Positions 9,077 to 18,250 of a stretch of DNA of 64,000 bases are shown here, in pieces. Position numbers and translations under genes: made by a program. The stretch is taken from assembly GCA_017626045.1 (NCBI GenBank), contig JAGAJP010000002.1, positions 1-64,000 on the forward strand, given 5' to 3'. This stretch comes from Muribaculaceae bacterium (GTDB lineage: Bacteria; Bacteroidota; Bacteroidia; Bacteroidales; Muribaculaceae). The notes under the pieces are model-generated. The model was given only the letters and a program-made list of their open reading frames with translations. It was not told the origin of the DNA and did no database searches. How positions within the stretch are numbered: the stretch's first letter is position 1; each line of letters begins with the position of its first letter.

Positions 9077-9170
9077 CCTCTGAATGGACAATTAAATCGA
9101 ATTTTATCATTACTCAAACATTATGGAATTATTACTAAATTATTACTGCGTATCAAATAGTCTTATATAA

Positions 9171-9204
9171 TTTGATAATCAATGCATAGATTTTTGTAAT
9201 TTTG
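9171..9204 (+). promoter_or_regulatory. Promoter of the histidine kinase gene
   Basis: TTTG at 9171-9174 and TAATTTTG at 9197-9204 are separated by 22 bases, slightly longer than usual. The -7 box ends 4 bases before the kinase ATG, predicting a leaderless mRNA. Confidence 0.6.
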
Positions 9205-9208
9205 TGTC

Positions 9209-10699
9209 ATGGAAAAAAGGATAAAGGCATTATATATAATCACTATCATCGCGATCATGGCTTTCCTTGGGATGCAGTTTTACTGGCTTCGAAGTCGTTA
9301 TGAATATTCACTTCGGGAATACGAACGCGCTCTATGCGACCGTATAGAGCGGTGTGTCGACGAATATAGTGAAATTCGCAACTCATCATCGAAACAAGAC
9401 GTAGAAGACAGGCAGAACAAAGGTGACGATGAAATATCCATACCCACGTTCAGTCTGTCGCAGCAATATGGAGATTCAGTCAAAACCTCCCGCACCGCCA
9501 AAATAATGACATACCGCTATTCTGCGCATGAGTTGCTGGGGTTGAAACCGGGAACCCCTCTGAGCGATGAACAGAGAGACAGGGTCATAGATATGGTACA
9601 GAACCGTATGGACAATCCTGTTGATTCCTCGGTTTACGACGCTTCCGGAGCCAGAGATGAGAACGAAGCCTGGATTGCGTCAAAAAATGTCCAGACAGAA
9701 CGCAAAAATCCATTCACTGCGGCAGGCATCGATTCAATTTTAGCAAAAGCCGGAATAAGATCGATGATAAATCTTGACAAATCAGACACTACAGTATGGA
9801 AAATCAAAAAGGACTACAACACCTCTTTATTCAGTCCTTCCGTATCGCTTACCATACCCTACTCCCAGCTTGAGGGGCGCACGGCGACCATCGTAAGCCA
9901 TGTGAATCCCTTCGATGTCCTTCCGGGCATGTGGCAGACCCTGACAATAACGCTAATCGTGTCATTTCTACTCATAGTATGCCTGATTCTACAATTCACA
10001 ACAGTGCTGAAGCTGTCGCGTCTTGACAAACTGCGCAACAGTTTTATCACCACGATGATCCACGAACTGAAACGACCAATCTCAACATTAAAGATGTGCA
10101 TATCAGGGCTTGGTAATGATCGTCTGACAGAAAACGGAGCAATTAAAAAGGAACTGCTGTCAGAGACACGAAACGCTCTCGACAACCTTGCCGCCTATTT
10201 CTCCAAACTCCGAGACATCACATTCAACGACGTGGAGCAAATACCACTCAATATACAGAGTATCAATCTTCATGAACTATTTGACACAGTGGATGCCGCC
10301 ACCTTACGACCTTCCGGAAAAGAAGTGTTAATAATCAACAAGATAACTGCTGATATCAATGTATCAGTAGACCGCTCGCATTTCTACAACATATTGATTA
10401 ATCTGGTGGAAAATTCCATCAAATATTCCGGACCGGAAGTGAAAATCAACGCCGAGGGTTTCGAAACAGATGGATTTGTAGAACTAAAGATACGTGATAA
10501 CGGCAACGGGATTCCTTCGGCAGATCTAAAACATATCTTCAGTCGATTCTACCGAGGGAAGGCATCAGCAGGCGAACAGCCCGGAATGGGACTCGGTCTC
10601 GCATACGTAAAACTCCTTGTGGAAGCCCACGGCGGCGAGATTAACGTGGAAAGCTCGGAAGGGAACGGCACCTGTTTCACTATAACGCTACCTCAATAA
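9209..10699 (+). CDS. Membrane sensor histidine kinase
   Basis: This 496-residue sensor has a first membrane helix at about 9-27, a periplasmic sensing domain of about 215 residues, and a second helix at about 244-266. HisKA follows with the phosphorylated His285 in IHELKRPI, then HATPase_c with N box (NILINLVENSIKY), G1 (DNGNGIP), F box (FSRFYRG) and G2 (GMGLGLAYVK). It autophosphorylates and passes phosphate to the next gene's product, whose ATG overlaps this stop by one base (TAATG). Divergence from the GLPGLI/receptor operon suggests that the operon is its target. The periplasmic domain is not a family I recognise, so the signal is unknown. Confidence 0.92.
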   Translation: MEKRIKALYIITIIAIMAFLGMQFYWLRSRYEYSLREYERALCDRIERCVDEYSEIRNSSSKQDVEDRQNKGDDEISIPTFSLSQQYGDSVKTSRTAKIMTYRYSAHELLGLKPGTPLSDEQRDRVIDMVQNRMDNPVDSSVYDASGARDENEAWIASKNVQTERKNPFTAAGIDSILAKAGIRSMINLDKSDTTVWKIKKDYNTSLFSPSVSLTIPYSQLEGRTATIVSHVNPFDVLPGMWQTLTITLIVSFLLIVCLILQFTTVLKLSRLDKLRNSFITTMIHELKRPISTLKMCISGLGNDRLTENGAIKKELLSETRNALDNLAAYFSKLRDITFNDVEQIPLNIQSINLHELFDTVDAATLRPSGKEVLIINKITADINVSVDRSHFYNILINLVENSIKYSGPEVKINAEGFETDGFVELKIRDNGNGIPSADLKHIFSRFYRGKASAGEQPGMGLGLAYVKLLVEAHGGEINVESSEGNGTCFTITLPQ

Positions 10700-11379
10700 T
10701 GAAAGAGATTAAGATACTATTGGTCGATGATGACCTTAAGAACTCTATGCTTCTCAAACGTTTCATAGAGACTGAGGGGTATGAGGTCATCTATGCCGAC
10801 AATGGGAAAACGGGGCTGGAGGTTTACCGGGAAGCCCATCCCGACCTCATACTTCTTGACATAAACATGCCTGAACTCAATGGGTTTGAAATGGCGAAAA
10901 CAATACGCAAGATAGACAAGCGTGTAATAATCTTCTTCCTCACTGACCGCACGGAAAAGGTTGACCGTCTGCACGGCTTCTCATTGAAAGGCAACGACTA
11001 TATACCCAAGCCGTTCTATCCGGAGGAACTGATTGCCAAAATCAACGAGAGATTTGAAAGCATGACTGTAGATCAAGATATCGAATATCGGTTTGGAGCC
11101 ACAGTATTCCGTCCTAACCTCTCATCCATTACATACAAAGGGGAGACACATTCACTGTCTGTGCGTCAGACAGAGATACTTCAGATGCTTGCAGAGAAAA
11201 TCGGCAAGCCGGTGGAGCGAGACCTGATACTCGAGAGAATCTGGGGAGACGCAAGCTATTCCAATTCCCTTGCCCTCAACGTACAGATATCCTACATCCG
11301 AAGACTTCTCATAGATCCATCTGTAGCCATCACATCCATCAAGAAGAGAGGCTATATACTTGTGGTGGACAAAAGCTAA
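10699..11379 (+). CDS. OmpR-family response regulator
   Basis: This 226-residue regulator has a receiver domain (1-120) with acidic pocket Asp10-Asp12 and phosphoacceptor Asp54 in LILLDINMPE. The switch Thr sits in FFLTDRTE and the conserved Lys in YIPKPF. A winged-helix DNA-binding domain follows (about 130-224; it ends KKRGYILV). It is cotranscribed with the kinase through a one-base overlap. The inferred target is the divergent GLPGLI/receptor promoter. Copy B of the 52-bp repeat begins 31 bases after the stop. Confidence 0.93.
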   Translation: MKEIKILLVDDDLKNSMLLKRFIETEGYEVIYADNGKTGLEVYREAHPDLILLDINMPELNGFEMAKTIRKIDKRVIIFFLTDRTEKVDRLHGFSLKGNDYIPKPFYPEELIAKINERFESMTVDQDIEYRFGATVFRPNLSSITYKGETHSLSVRQTEILQMLAEKIGKPVERDLILERIWGDASYSNSLALNVQISYIRRLLIDPSVAITSIKKRGYILVVDKS

Positions 11380-11409
11380 TAAAACCCCACCAAGGGGGCG
11401 CCCAAACGA

Positions 11410-11461
11410 GAGGAAGGCGGCGATGAATCGCCGGAACAGTAACAAAGGGGACGGAGGGAGG
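11410..11461 (+). repeat. 52-bp dispersed repeat, copy B
   Basis: Identical to copy A at 5507-5558 except for one base in the hairpin loop (GA instead of AA; stem arms 11418-11424 and 11427-11433). A G-rich stretch continues to about 11494, directly before a headless gene fragment. Both copies lie on the plus strand downstream of plus-strand genes. Confidence 0.9.
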
Positions 11462-11497
11462 ATGGACGGGAGACAGAGGGGGATGAGCGGGGATTAG

Positions 11498-11953
11498 GTA
11501 GAGAACGCCAAGCCGGTAGTAGACATCGAAAGCACTTATGTAAGCTATCTGCATGAAGACGACCTTGACCCGCTCAATTATTATGGAGCGCAGCGCATCC
11601 AGTCGAAGACCTATGAATGCCGCTACGGCACCAAAGAGGTTCCGATGGCTCAGTGTAAGTTTTTTGTGGAAGCCTACATTCACGGCATGCACAAGGAATA
11701 TAAATATGCCTTCATTCCAAGAGTGGGCATGATGGTGGAGCGCGTGAGATGCACCGCCGGAATGCATGTGGAGGGGAGCGTGGCTTATTCACCTGGCTAC
11801 ACCACTTATTCGCCCAATGGTCCGGTGGCATACGGCGACCATGAAATCACAATAGAATACGGCGACTGCCTGTGCTTTGCCAGGACAGCGCGCCTTCGCT
11901 ATACAATTTATGCCGTCAACGGGTTCGAATATATGGAATGGAAAAGTAAATGA
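11498..11953 (+). pseudogene. Headless paralogue of the next lipoprotein
   Basis: An open frame of 151 codons begins directly after a stop at 11495-11497 with no start or signal peptide. It corresponds to the C-terminal 40 percent of the neighbour at 11950. Shared marks are VEN near the break, the Asn-Tyr segment, and YGDCLCF against YGDCCCF near the end. Its upstream part has been replaced by the 52-bp repeat and G-rich tail. Translation could restart at Met 11645 (preceded by AGAGG), giving 102 residues without export signal, so it is probably dead. Its stop overlaps the next ATG (ATGA), a relic of translational coupling. Confidence 0.7.
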
Positions 11954-13056
11954 CAAAGAAAATGAGAACGACATCGATTATAAAAGGACTGTTCATTGCA
12001 ATGGCGATGACGGCAACCACAGCGTGTAGTGACTCGGAAGAGGTCGACAACAAGGACGAAGTGCCCGAAGTGGCACAACTGAAGGAAGGACAGATAGTAT
12101 ATCGCGAGTTCACATACGGTGACAATAAGATATATCTTGAAGACGAAATGGTCAACTACGGCGACGACGAGATGCCGGTGCTCTTCTCCGTCAACCGAAA
12201 AATCATCTTCGACATTCCGGAACTTGACGGCATAGTGTTTGCCACGACCGAAGAGGAACTCGACACGTTCTTCAGAAACTGGGCGAGCATGCGCGAGATG
12301 CCCTATAACACCGACGAAGAAAAGGTAGACGTGGCATACGATGTATTCAACTATTTCATATATCTTGACATAGACTTCAACCTCTTTGTAGAATTGGCGA
12401 TACAAGGCTACAACCTGAAAGCATTGATGCAGACCGACACCCGGGCGAAGGCAGCCGGAGTGGCCACCAACGATGTGCTCTACTCCCTTTGGGCACATCG
12501 CAAAGAAGTGAAGCCGGAGACCAGAGGCATATTTAAGGACGTGATCGGCATCATCGAGGGCGTTGTGGACCTGTATAACGTATGGAACGACTTTGTAGAA
12601 AACAACCAGCCGATAGCCGAGGCGGTGGAAGGAGTTTGCAGTTTCGTCAACGGATCCGATACCGACGTGGACAATTACACTCTCGGGAGTTATTTCAAAT
12701 CGCCTGAATATCAGTTGTCATACTATGTAACCGGCATAATGCACAGCAAGTTTTCCTACATCATAGAGGGGCACACCGGCACCCACGGCACGCTGCCGGG
12801 GAAATATATACCGAAATGCCGTATCCGCACCACGAAGCTTGACGTGAGGGGTGTAGCATTCATCGGCTCCGGCAACTACAAGTTCTCGCCGGTGGTAAAC
12901 GTCTCGCAAGAGCCTGACAATCCGATTGTTCAAGCTAATGGTTTCGTACAGGTAGTATACGGAGACTGCTGCTGTTTCCGGTATTTCTCCTATCTCAACT
13001 TCAGTCTGAGGGGTGACAGCGGCTATTCGCAGCTCACCTTCGACAATGGGAAATGA
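11950..13056 (+). CDS. Surface-type lipoprotein of unknown family
   Basis: This 368-residue protein has a lipoprotein signal (about 1-26, ending in TATTAC) and then SDSEEVD after the Cys, an acidic signature like the Bacteroidota surface-export signal. It has a helical middle (about 120-220) and a beta-rich C-terminal third that ends with the YGDCCCF motif shared with the truncated paralogue upstream. I do not recognise a family. It is the second gene of a tandem duplication whose first member lost its 5' half. With no promoter of its own visible, expression may depend on readthrough from the response regulator gene. Confidence 0.7.
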   Translation: MTKKMRTTSIIKGLFIAMAMTATTACSDSEEVDNKDEVPEVAQLKEGQIVYREFTYGDNKIYLEDEMVNYGDDEMPVLFSVNRKIIFDIPELDGIVFATTEEELDTFFRNWASMREMPYNTDEEKVDVAYDVFNYFIYLDIDFNLFVELAIQGYNLKALMQTDTRAKAAGVATNDVLYSLWAHRKEVKPETRGIFKDVIGIIEGVVDLYNVWNDFVENNQPIAEAVEGVCSFVNGSDTDVDNYTLGSYFKSPEYQLSYYVTGIMHSKFSYIIEGHTGTHGTLPGKYIPKCRIRTTKLDVRGVAFIGSGNYKFSPVVNVSQEPDNPIVQANGFVQVVYGDCCCFRYFSYLNFSLRGDSGYSQLTFDNGK

Positions 13057-13095
13057 GATTCGGATTGAATTGAAAATTGAAAATTGAGAATTATA

Positions 13096-13127
13096 TTTGT
13101 CGGTGTCGGGAATTTTTTGTAATTTTG
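13096..13127 (+). promoter_or_regulatory. Consensus promoter of the L31 gene
   Basis: TTTG at 13096-13099 and TAATTTTG at 13120-13127 are separated by 20 bases, a textbook Bacteroidota promoter, 68 bases upstream of the L31 start. Confidence 0.85.
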
Positions 13128-13195
13128 CATCGCCAATTCGATGGGATCGCGACCTGTCGAGACCAAAACCAACTAATTAACTGCAGAAAATTAAA

Positions 13196-13450
13196 ATGAA
13201 AAAAGACATTCATCCTTCCAACTACCGCGAAGTGGCGTTCAAAGACATGTCCAACGACGAAGTCTTCATCACCCGTTCCACTGTCGCATCCCGCGAGACA
13301 ATCGAGATCGACGGCAAAGAGTATCCTCTTGTAAAGCTTGAAATCACCAGCAGCTCGCACCCCTTCTTTACAGGCAAGCAGAAACTTGTCGACACCGCAG
13401 GACGCGTCGACAAATTCCGCAGCCGCTACGGCAACCGCAGCAAGAAGTAA
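13196..13450 (+). CDS. rpmE2: Ribosomal protein L31 type B
   Basis: 84 residues with the type B L31 pattern: [20 protein letters not shown] at the start, SHPFFTG in the middle and a basic end [11 protein letters not shown]. It lacks the zinc-binding cysteines of the C+ form, so it works without zinc in the large ribosomal subunit. It is monocistronic, with a consensus promoter upstream and a strong terminator 30 bases downstream. Confidence 0.97.
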   Translation: MKKDIHPSNYREVAFKDMSNDEVFITRSTVASRETIEIDGKEYPLVKLEITSSSHPFFTGKQKLVDTAGRVDKFRSRYGNRSKK

Positions 13451-13480
13451 ATGGCGGAAGGAACAAACCGGAAATTTGCA

Positions 13481-13514
13481 AAGCCGCACCATGACGATGG
13501 TGTGGCTTTTTTTA
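13481..13514 (+). terminator. Intrinsic terminator after L31
   Basis: A 12-bp stem (13481-13492 with 13497-13508, one G-U pair) with a 4-base loop, followed by a run of T. Confidence 0.9.
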
Positions 13515-13535
13515 ATTTTGGATTGGGGAATGGAA

Positions 13536-13569
13536 GCGATAGGAGGGATGGGAGCGATAGGAGGGATGG
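13536..13569 (+). repeat. 18-bp tandem repeat before tilS
   Basis: Nearly two copies of GCGATAGGAGGGATGGGA (13536-13553 and 13554-13569), inside a purine-only stretch running to the tilS start. It lies between the L31 terminator and the tilS ATG, so it occupies the promoter/ribosome-binding region. Confidence 0.75.
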
Positions 13570-13593
13570 AGGAATATTAGGAATGGGAGATAT

Positions 13594-14937
13594 ATGAGGA
13601 ATAGAAATATCAAGGGAATGGCGCGCTTGATTGAGGGGCGCGTATTGGAGCAAATCGAGCGGTCGGGCGTTGGGTCGCTGCTCGTTGCCGTGAGCGGTGG
13701 CGCCGACAGTGTGGCGCTTCTGACCGCATGCTCGCGTATAGCACGACGGGAAGCGATGCGAGTGGAGGCAGTGAACTGCAACTTCCATCTGCGCGGAGAG
13801 GAAAGCGACCGAGACTCAGAGTTTGTGGCGTCTCTATGCAGACGTCTCGGAGTTAAGCTTCATACTCGTGACTATGACGTAAAGGGATATGTCGCTGCCC
13901 ACCCGGGTATCAGCACTGAGATGGCATGCCGCGAACTCCGCTACTCCGATTTCTACGACATAAGGAAATCGAGAGGGCTCGACAGGGTCGCCGTAGCGCA
14001 TAACGCCGATGACGACATCGAGACCATGCTGCTCAACATGCTTCGGGGAAGCGGCTCGCGCGGGCTGAAGGGGATGGATACGGACAACGGAAAAGTAATC
14101 CGTCCACTCCTGACCACCACCCGAAAGGAGATAGAACTCTATTTAGCGGAGATGGGGCAGGATTATATGACCGACTCCACCAATCTGACCGATGAATATC
14201 GCAGGAACTTCCTGAGGCATGACGTCATTCCACTTTTCGAAAGCCGTTGGGAGGGCGCAAGAAAATCACTATCGCGGTCAGTGGAAATCATGAAAGAGGA
14301 ATCGGCAATCGTCGAAAGCCATTACACGCATCTCTTGGAAAAATATTCCGATAGCGATCGACGCAGACTGCAAGTATATGCACCGGAAATCACTCTCGGC
14401 GCCATATTGCGCTTTATAGAACCCTACGGAGGCAATCATACGGCAGCCCGCGAGATTCAGGACGCACTCGGCAAGCCCTTCGCCGGAAGAAGATGGCACC
14501 TCATTCCTCCCTATACCGCAGTGCTTGAACGAGACTCCCTCGCAATCATCGACAACAGCGATGAAGACAGCGAACCTCAATTAAAATGGGACTGCATCGA
14601 GATGTCGGACAGCGCGATGCAGACGGTAAGGCAAAACAAAAGCCACGACATCATCTATCTGCCTCAGGGAAAGGACGCCTACATCTCAAGGAAGCCACAG
14701 ACGGGCGACCGAATCGCCCCGCTCGGCATGAGGGGAACACGACTGGTCAGCGACATAATAAGCGACGCACGTCTTGACAGCATAGCACGAAGACGTGTCC
14801 GGGTTCTTGAAAGGAAGGAAGACAGCGAGGTTATATGGATAACAGGACTTAAAAGGAGCCGCCACGAACTGATAGCGCCCGATGTCGCCATTATACACAG
14901 GGCTGAGTTTCTGCGTGAAGAAACATCTGAACATTAA
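13594..14937 (+). CDS. tilS: tRNA(Ile)-lysidine synthase
   Basis: This 447-residue enzyme uses ATP and lysine to convert C34 of tRNA-Ile(CAU) to lysidine, which allows AUA decoding. The N-type ATP-pyrophosphatase loop SGGADS is at 34-39. The typical CNFHLRGEESDRD and HNADDDIETMLLNMLRGSG segments follow, and a C-terminal TilS domain ends the protein. The usual Met start is 13594; Met9 at 13618 is an alternative and fits family N-termini about equally well. The leader is purine-only with an 18-bp tandem repeat, so repeat-number changes could alter translation (inference). Confidence 0.95.
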   Translation: MRNRNIKGMARLIEGRVLEQIERSGVGSLLVAVSGGADSVALLTACSRIARREAMRVEAVNCNFHLRGEESDRDSEFVASLCRRLGVKLHTRDYDVKGYVAAHPGISTEMACRELRYSDFYDIRKSRGLDRVAVAHNADDDIETMLLNMLRGSGSRGLKGMDTDNGKVIRPLLTTTRKEIELYLAEMGQDYMTDSTNLTDEYRRNFLRHDVIPLFESRWEGARKSLSRSVEIMKEESAIVESHYTHLLEKYSDSDRRRLQVYAPEITLGAILRFIEPYGGNHTAAREIQDALGKPFAGRRWHLIPPYTAVLERDSLAIIDNSDEDSEPQLKWDCIEMSDSAMQTVRQNKSHDIIYLPQGKDAYISRKPQTGDRIAPLGMRGTRLVSDIISDARLDSIARRRVRVLERKEDSEVIWITGLKRSRHELIAPDVAIIHRAEFLREETSEH

Positions 14938-14983
14938 GAGAATCGGAGTTGTTGTTGCTATATAACCGTCAGAAAATTGAGCC

Positions 14984-15751
14984 ATGAAAAGAATAATTAT
15001 AACGGGAGCTTCCTCAGGCATAGGATATGCGGTGGCGGAGGCATTGGCATCGCGCGGCGTCAGGTTAGGACTTGCCGCGCGGCATACCTCCACGCTGAAA
15101 GAACTCAAAGAAAAATATCCCGACTGTGTGGAATATGAGTCGATCGACATCACCCATGCCGACGCACCCCGCAAACTGTCGGAACTGATAGAGAAGACCG
15201 GAGGGATGGACATCTATTTCCACGTAGCCGGCATTGGCTACGACAATCCTACGATGGATCCTCAGCGGGAGGCTACAATCATCAACACCAACGCGAGCGG
15301 CTTCGCACGGATGACAAGCACCGCCTACTCCTATTTCAGGAGCAAGAGGAAGAGGGGGCAGATAGTTGCCGTCACAAGCGTCGCCGGCACCAAAGGCATC
15401 GGAGAACTCTCCGCATATTCCGCATCCAAACGCTGCGCCAGCACCTATCTGACGGCACTGGCACAACTATCGAATAACGAACTTGCCGGCATTAGCATCA
15501 CCGACATACGTCCCGGATGGGTGCGTACTCCCCTACTCCATTCCGACACCGAGTATCCTATGGAGATGAGCCTCGACTATGTGGTGCCTCAGATTATCCG
15601 CGCCATCGTGAAGCATCCGAGAGTGGCATACATAGACTGGCGGTGGGGGCTTGTCTGCGCAATATGGAAACTTATTCCGGACTTCATCTGGACTCGCATG
15701 GATTACAAAAAATTACATCCTCTTGGGCGGAGGCACGAGCAGAGCAAATGA
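14984..15751 (+). CDS. SDR family NAD(P)-dependent oxidoreductase
   Basis: A 255-residue classical short-chain dehydrogenase: TGASSGIG (about 7-14) binds the cofactor, NxNxxG-like NTNASG follows, the catalytic Ser lies in VAVTSVAG, and YSASK carries the catalytic Tyr and Lys. RPGWVRTPL follows the active site. The substrate cannot be told from sequence. It sits 46 bases after tilS and may share its transcript. Confidence 0.9.
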   Translation: MKRIIITGASSGIGYAVAEALASRGVRLGLAARHTSTLKELKEKYPDCVEYESIDITHADAPRKLSELIEKTGGMDIYFHVAGIGYDNPTMDPQREATIINTNASGFARMTSTAYSYFRSKRKRGQIVAVTSVAGTKGIGELSAYSASKRCASTYLTALAQLSNNELAGISITDIRPGWVRTPLLHSDTEYPMEMSLDYVVPQIIRAIVKHPRVAYIDWRWGLVCAIWKLIPDFIWTRMDYKKLHPLGRRHEQSK

Positions 15752-15816
15752 TTAGATGAATGACAGCTAATTTGAAATAAGAATAAACCACTTCAAATCA
15801 TCAACTAAGAGACATC

Positions 15817-16749
15817 ATGAAAGCAAAACGGCTACTAATTTTAGTACTGGCGACTGCAGCGACAGCAATCGCCTCCGCCGCGCAGTATATGCGCGACATC
15901 ACCGTCGACGCGAGCGGCAAGGGAGACTTCAAGACCATCACCGAGGCACTTGAAGCCATCCGCGCATATATGGACTACCGCGTCACTGTAAACATAAAAA
16001 ACGGAGAATACCACGAGAAACTGGTCATTCCATCGTGGCTTCAGAATGTAGACTTCATAGGCGAGAATCCGGACAGCACCATCATCACCTATAATGATTA
16101 CGCAAAACTTGACAATATGGGCACATTCCGCACATATACCGTGCGAGTGGACGGCTGCGACCTGACATTCAAGAATCTCACGATACGCAACAACGCCGGG
16201 CGTGTGGGTCAGGCGGTGGCGCTTCACACGGAAGGCACAAACCTTAAATTCGAGAACTGCCGTCTGCTCGGCGACCAGGACACTCTCTTCGCGGCAGGCT
16301 ATGACTCGAATCTGGAATTCGTCAACTGCTACATAGAGGGCACCACCGACTTCATATTCGGACCGGCAACCGTATGGTTTGAGGGATGCACCATCCACAG
16401 CAAAGCCAACTCCTATATCACGGCAGCCTCAACCCCGAAAGAAAAGGAATTCGGGTATGTATTCAAGAACTGCGACCTCACCGCCGCCGACGGCGTGACC
16501 AAGGTTTATCTCGGGCGTCCGTGGCGACCGTATGCCGCCACCTGTTTCATCGACTGCACCATGGGAAGCCACATCACCGGCACCGGCTGGGACAACTGGC
16601 GCGACAAAGCCAACGAAAAGACAGCACGCTACTCCGAATACGGAAGCAAGGGAGCAGGCGCGGCACCCGACAAAAGAGCCGCCTGGAGCCGGCAGTTGTC
16701 CGGCAGCGAGGCGGCAAAGATCACTAAAGAACGGGTTCTTAAAGATTAG
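15817..16749 (+). CDS. Secreted pectinesterase (CE8)
   Basis: This 310-residue enzyme has a signal peptide (about 1-22) and removes methyl esters from homogalacturonan. The right-handed beta-helix carries all family residues: Gln132 in GQAVAL, Asp155 in GDQDTLF, Asp178 in TTDFIFG and Arg234 in YLGRPW. Length and motifs are complete. It acts in the periplasm or at the surface. No other pectin gene is next to it. It converges with the malic enzyme gene, with only 5 bases between stops. Confidence 0.95.
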   Translation: MKAKRLLILVLATAATAIASAAQYMRDITVDASGKGDFKTITEALEAIRAYMDYRVTVNIKNGEYHEKLVIPSWLQNVDFIGENPDSTIITYNDYAKLDNMGTFRTYTVRVDGCDLTFKNLTIRNNAGRVGQAVALHTEGTNLKFENCRLLGDQDTLFAAGYDSNLEFVNCYIEGTTDFIFGPATVWFEGCTIHSKANSYITAASTPKEKEFGYVFKNCDLTAADGVTKVYLGRPWRPYAATCFIDCTMGSHITGTGWDNWRDKANEKTARYSEYGSKGAGAAPDKRAAWSRQLSGSEAAKITKERVLKD

Positions 16750-16754
16750 ATCAT

Positions 16755-18116
16755 CTACTTGTCAATTTTTCTAAAAGGAGGATTGAAAGCCGACGGCACC
16801 TTGCATGAGTCATAACTCGTGATGAGATATGAGATGAGGGAATCATTATTGCAGATAATCTCGTCAAGCATTTTCCGGTAGGCGTTCATGTCGACAATCG
16901 TCTTGCGAGCCACACCCGTTTTCACAGCCGCGTCGATAACCGCGGGAGCCACCACTGAAAGGAGCCTCCGGTCGAAGGGTTTCGGGAGCAGATACTCCGG
17001 ACCGAACTCGAGGTCGTTTCTTCCATAGGCAGCCTTTATTCGCTCCGGCACCTCCTCCTCGGCAAGCCTTGCAATCGCCTTAGCCGCCGCCACCTTCATA
17101 GCCTCATTGATTTCCGATGCCCGGCAGTCGAGAGCACCTCGGAAGATATATGGGAACCCGAGCACATTATTGATCTGGTTGGGATAATCGCTGCGTCCGG
17201 TAGCGAAAATAAGGTCGGAACGAGTGGCGACTGCAATGTCGTATGCTATTTCCGGTTCCGGATTAGCAAGCGCGAAGACCACCGGTCTCTCCGCCATCGA
17301 AAGCACCATCTCCGGCGTGACAACGTTTGCCACAGAGAGGCCGAGGAACACATCCGCACCGCGCATAGCGTCTGCAAGAGTGTGAAGGTCTCGGTCGGTG
17401 GCAAACTCCCTTTTGGCACCTGACAGATTCTCACGGTCGCTTCGAATCACACCGTGGCTGTCGCACATGACTATATTCTCCGGGTTCACGCCAAGTTCGC
17501 GGTAAAGACGAGTGCATGCAATCGCCGCCGCGCCCGCGCCATTTACCACAAGGCGGACATCACCAATCTCCTTACGCTGGATTTTCAGAGCGTTGATAAG
17601 CGCTGCCGACGAAATGATGGCGGTTCCATGCTGGTCGTCGTGCATCACGGGAATGTCGAGTTGGCTACGCAGAGAGTCTTCAATCTCAAAACATTCCGGT
17701 GCCTTGATATCCTCAAGATTAATGCCTCCGAAAGTCGGCGCGAGCCTCGCCACAGTCTTAATGAACTCCTTTGGATCATTCTCGTCAATCTCGATGTCAA
17801 ACGCGTCGAGACCGGCGAATATCTTGAAAAGAAGCGCCTTACCCTCCATCACAGGCTTAGCCGCCTTCGCGCCTATATTGCCGAGACCGAGGACGGCAGT
17901 ACCGTTGCTTATGACCGCCACGAGATTGCACTTGTCGGTATACTCGAAAATACGGTCGGGACTGTCCTTGATCGCGAGGCATGGATATGCCACACCCGGC
18001 GAATAAGCGAGAGAGAGGTCTTCCGGAGTATCGTAAGGTTTGGTTGGAACCACCTCGATTTTTCCGGGGCGGGGATAGCGGTGATAATTTAGGGCCGCTC
18101 TTTCATTACTATTCAT
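16755..18116 (-). CDS. NAD(P)-dependent malic enzyme, short form
   Basis: 453 residues. It oxidatively decarboxylates malate to pyruvate. The N-terminal malic domain begins [22 protein letters not shown], with [24 protein letters not shown] and [10 protein letters not shown]; the NAD-binding domain has [12 protein letters not shown] and [10 protein letters not shown]. It lacks the C-terminal phosphotransacetylase-like domain found in many Gram-negative homologues of about 750 residues. The frame is open a further 33 codons upstream, but that part is encoded by a 9-bp tandem repeat and looks non-native. I therefore place the start at 18116. Confidence 0.93.
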   Translation of the reverse strand: MNSNERAALNYHRYPRPGKIEVVPTKPYDTPEDLSLAYSPGVAYPCLAIKDSPDRIFEYTDKCNLVAVISNGTAVLGLGNIGAKAAKPVMEGKALLFKIFAGLDAFDIEIDENDPKEFIKTVARLAPTFGGINLEDIKAPECFEIEDSLRSQLDIPVMHDDQHGTAIISSAALINALKIQRKEIGDVRLVVNGAGAAAIACTRLYRELGVNPENIVMCDSHGVIRSDRENLSGAKREFATDRDLHTLADAMRGADVFLGLSVANVVTPEMVLSMAERPVVFALANPEPEIAYDIAVATRSDLIFATGRSDYPNQINNVLGFPYIFRGALDCRASEINEAMKVAAAKAIARLAEEEVPERIKAAYGRNDLEFGPEYLLPKPFDRRLLSVVAPAVIDAAVKTGVARKTIVDMNAYRKMLDEIICNNDSLISYLITSYDSCKVPSAFNPPFRKIDK

Positions 18117-18142
18117 ATTTATTACTTTTTTATTAGCAATCT

Positions 18143-18190
18143 GAGAACTCCGAGAACTCCGAGAGCTCTGAGGGCTCCGAGAACTCCGAG
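18143..18190. repeat. 9-bp tandem repeat upstream of malic enzyme
   Basis: Five 9-bp units of GAGAACTCC or close variants plus a partial sixth unit. They lie between nadD and the malic enzyme gene, both on the minus strand. The repeat keeps the malic-enzyme frame open, creating a false Ser/Arg-rich N-terminus. Confidence 0.8.
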
Positions 18191-18250
18191 CTATAGGAGC
18201 TATATGCCAATACAACGCTTTATCGCCGCTTGAGGTTTAGGAGATCCGGG

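Noticed and set aside
18117..18215. An N-terminal extension of the malic enzyme
   Set aside because: The 33 extra residues are encoded by a 9-bp tandem repeat and a spacer. Homology-like sequence begins at MNSNER.
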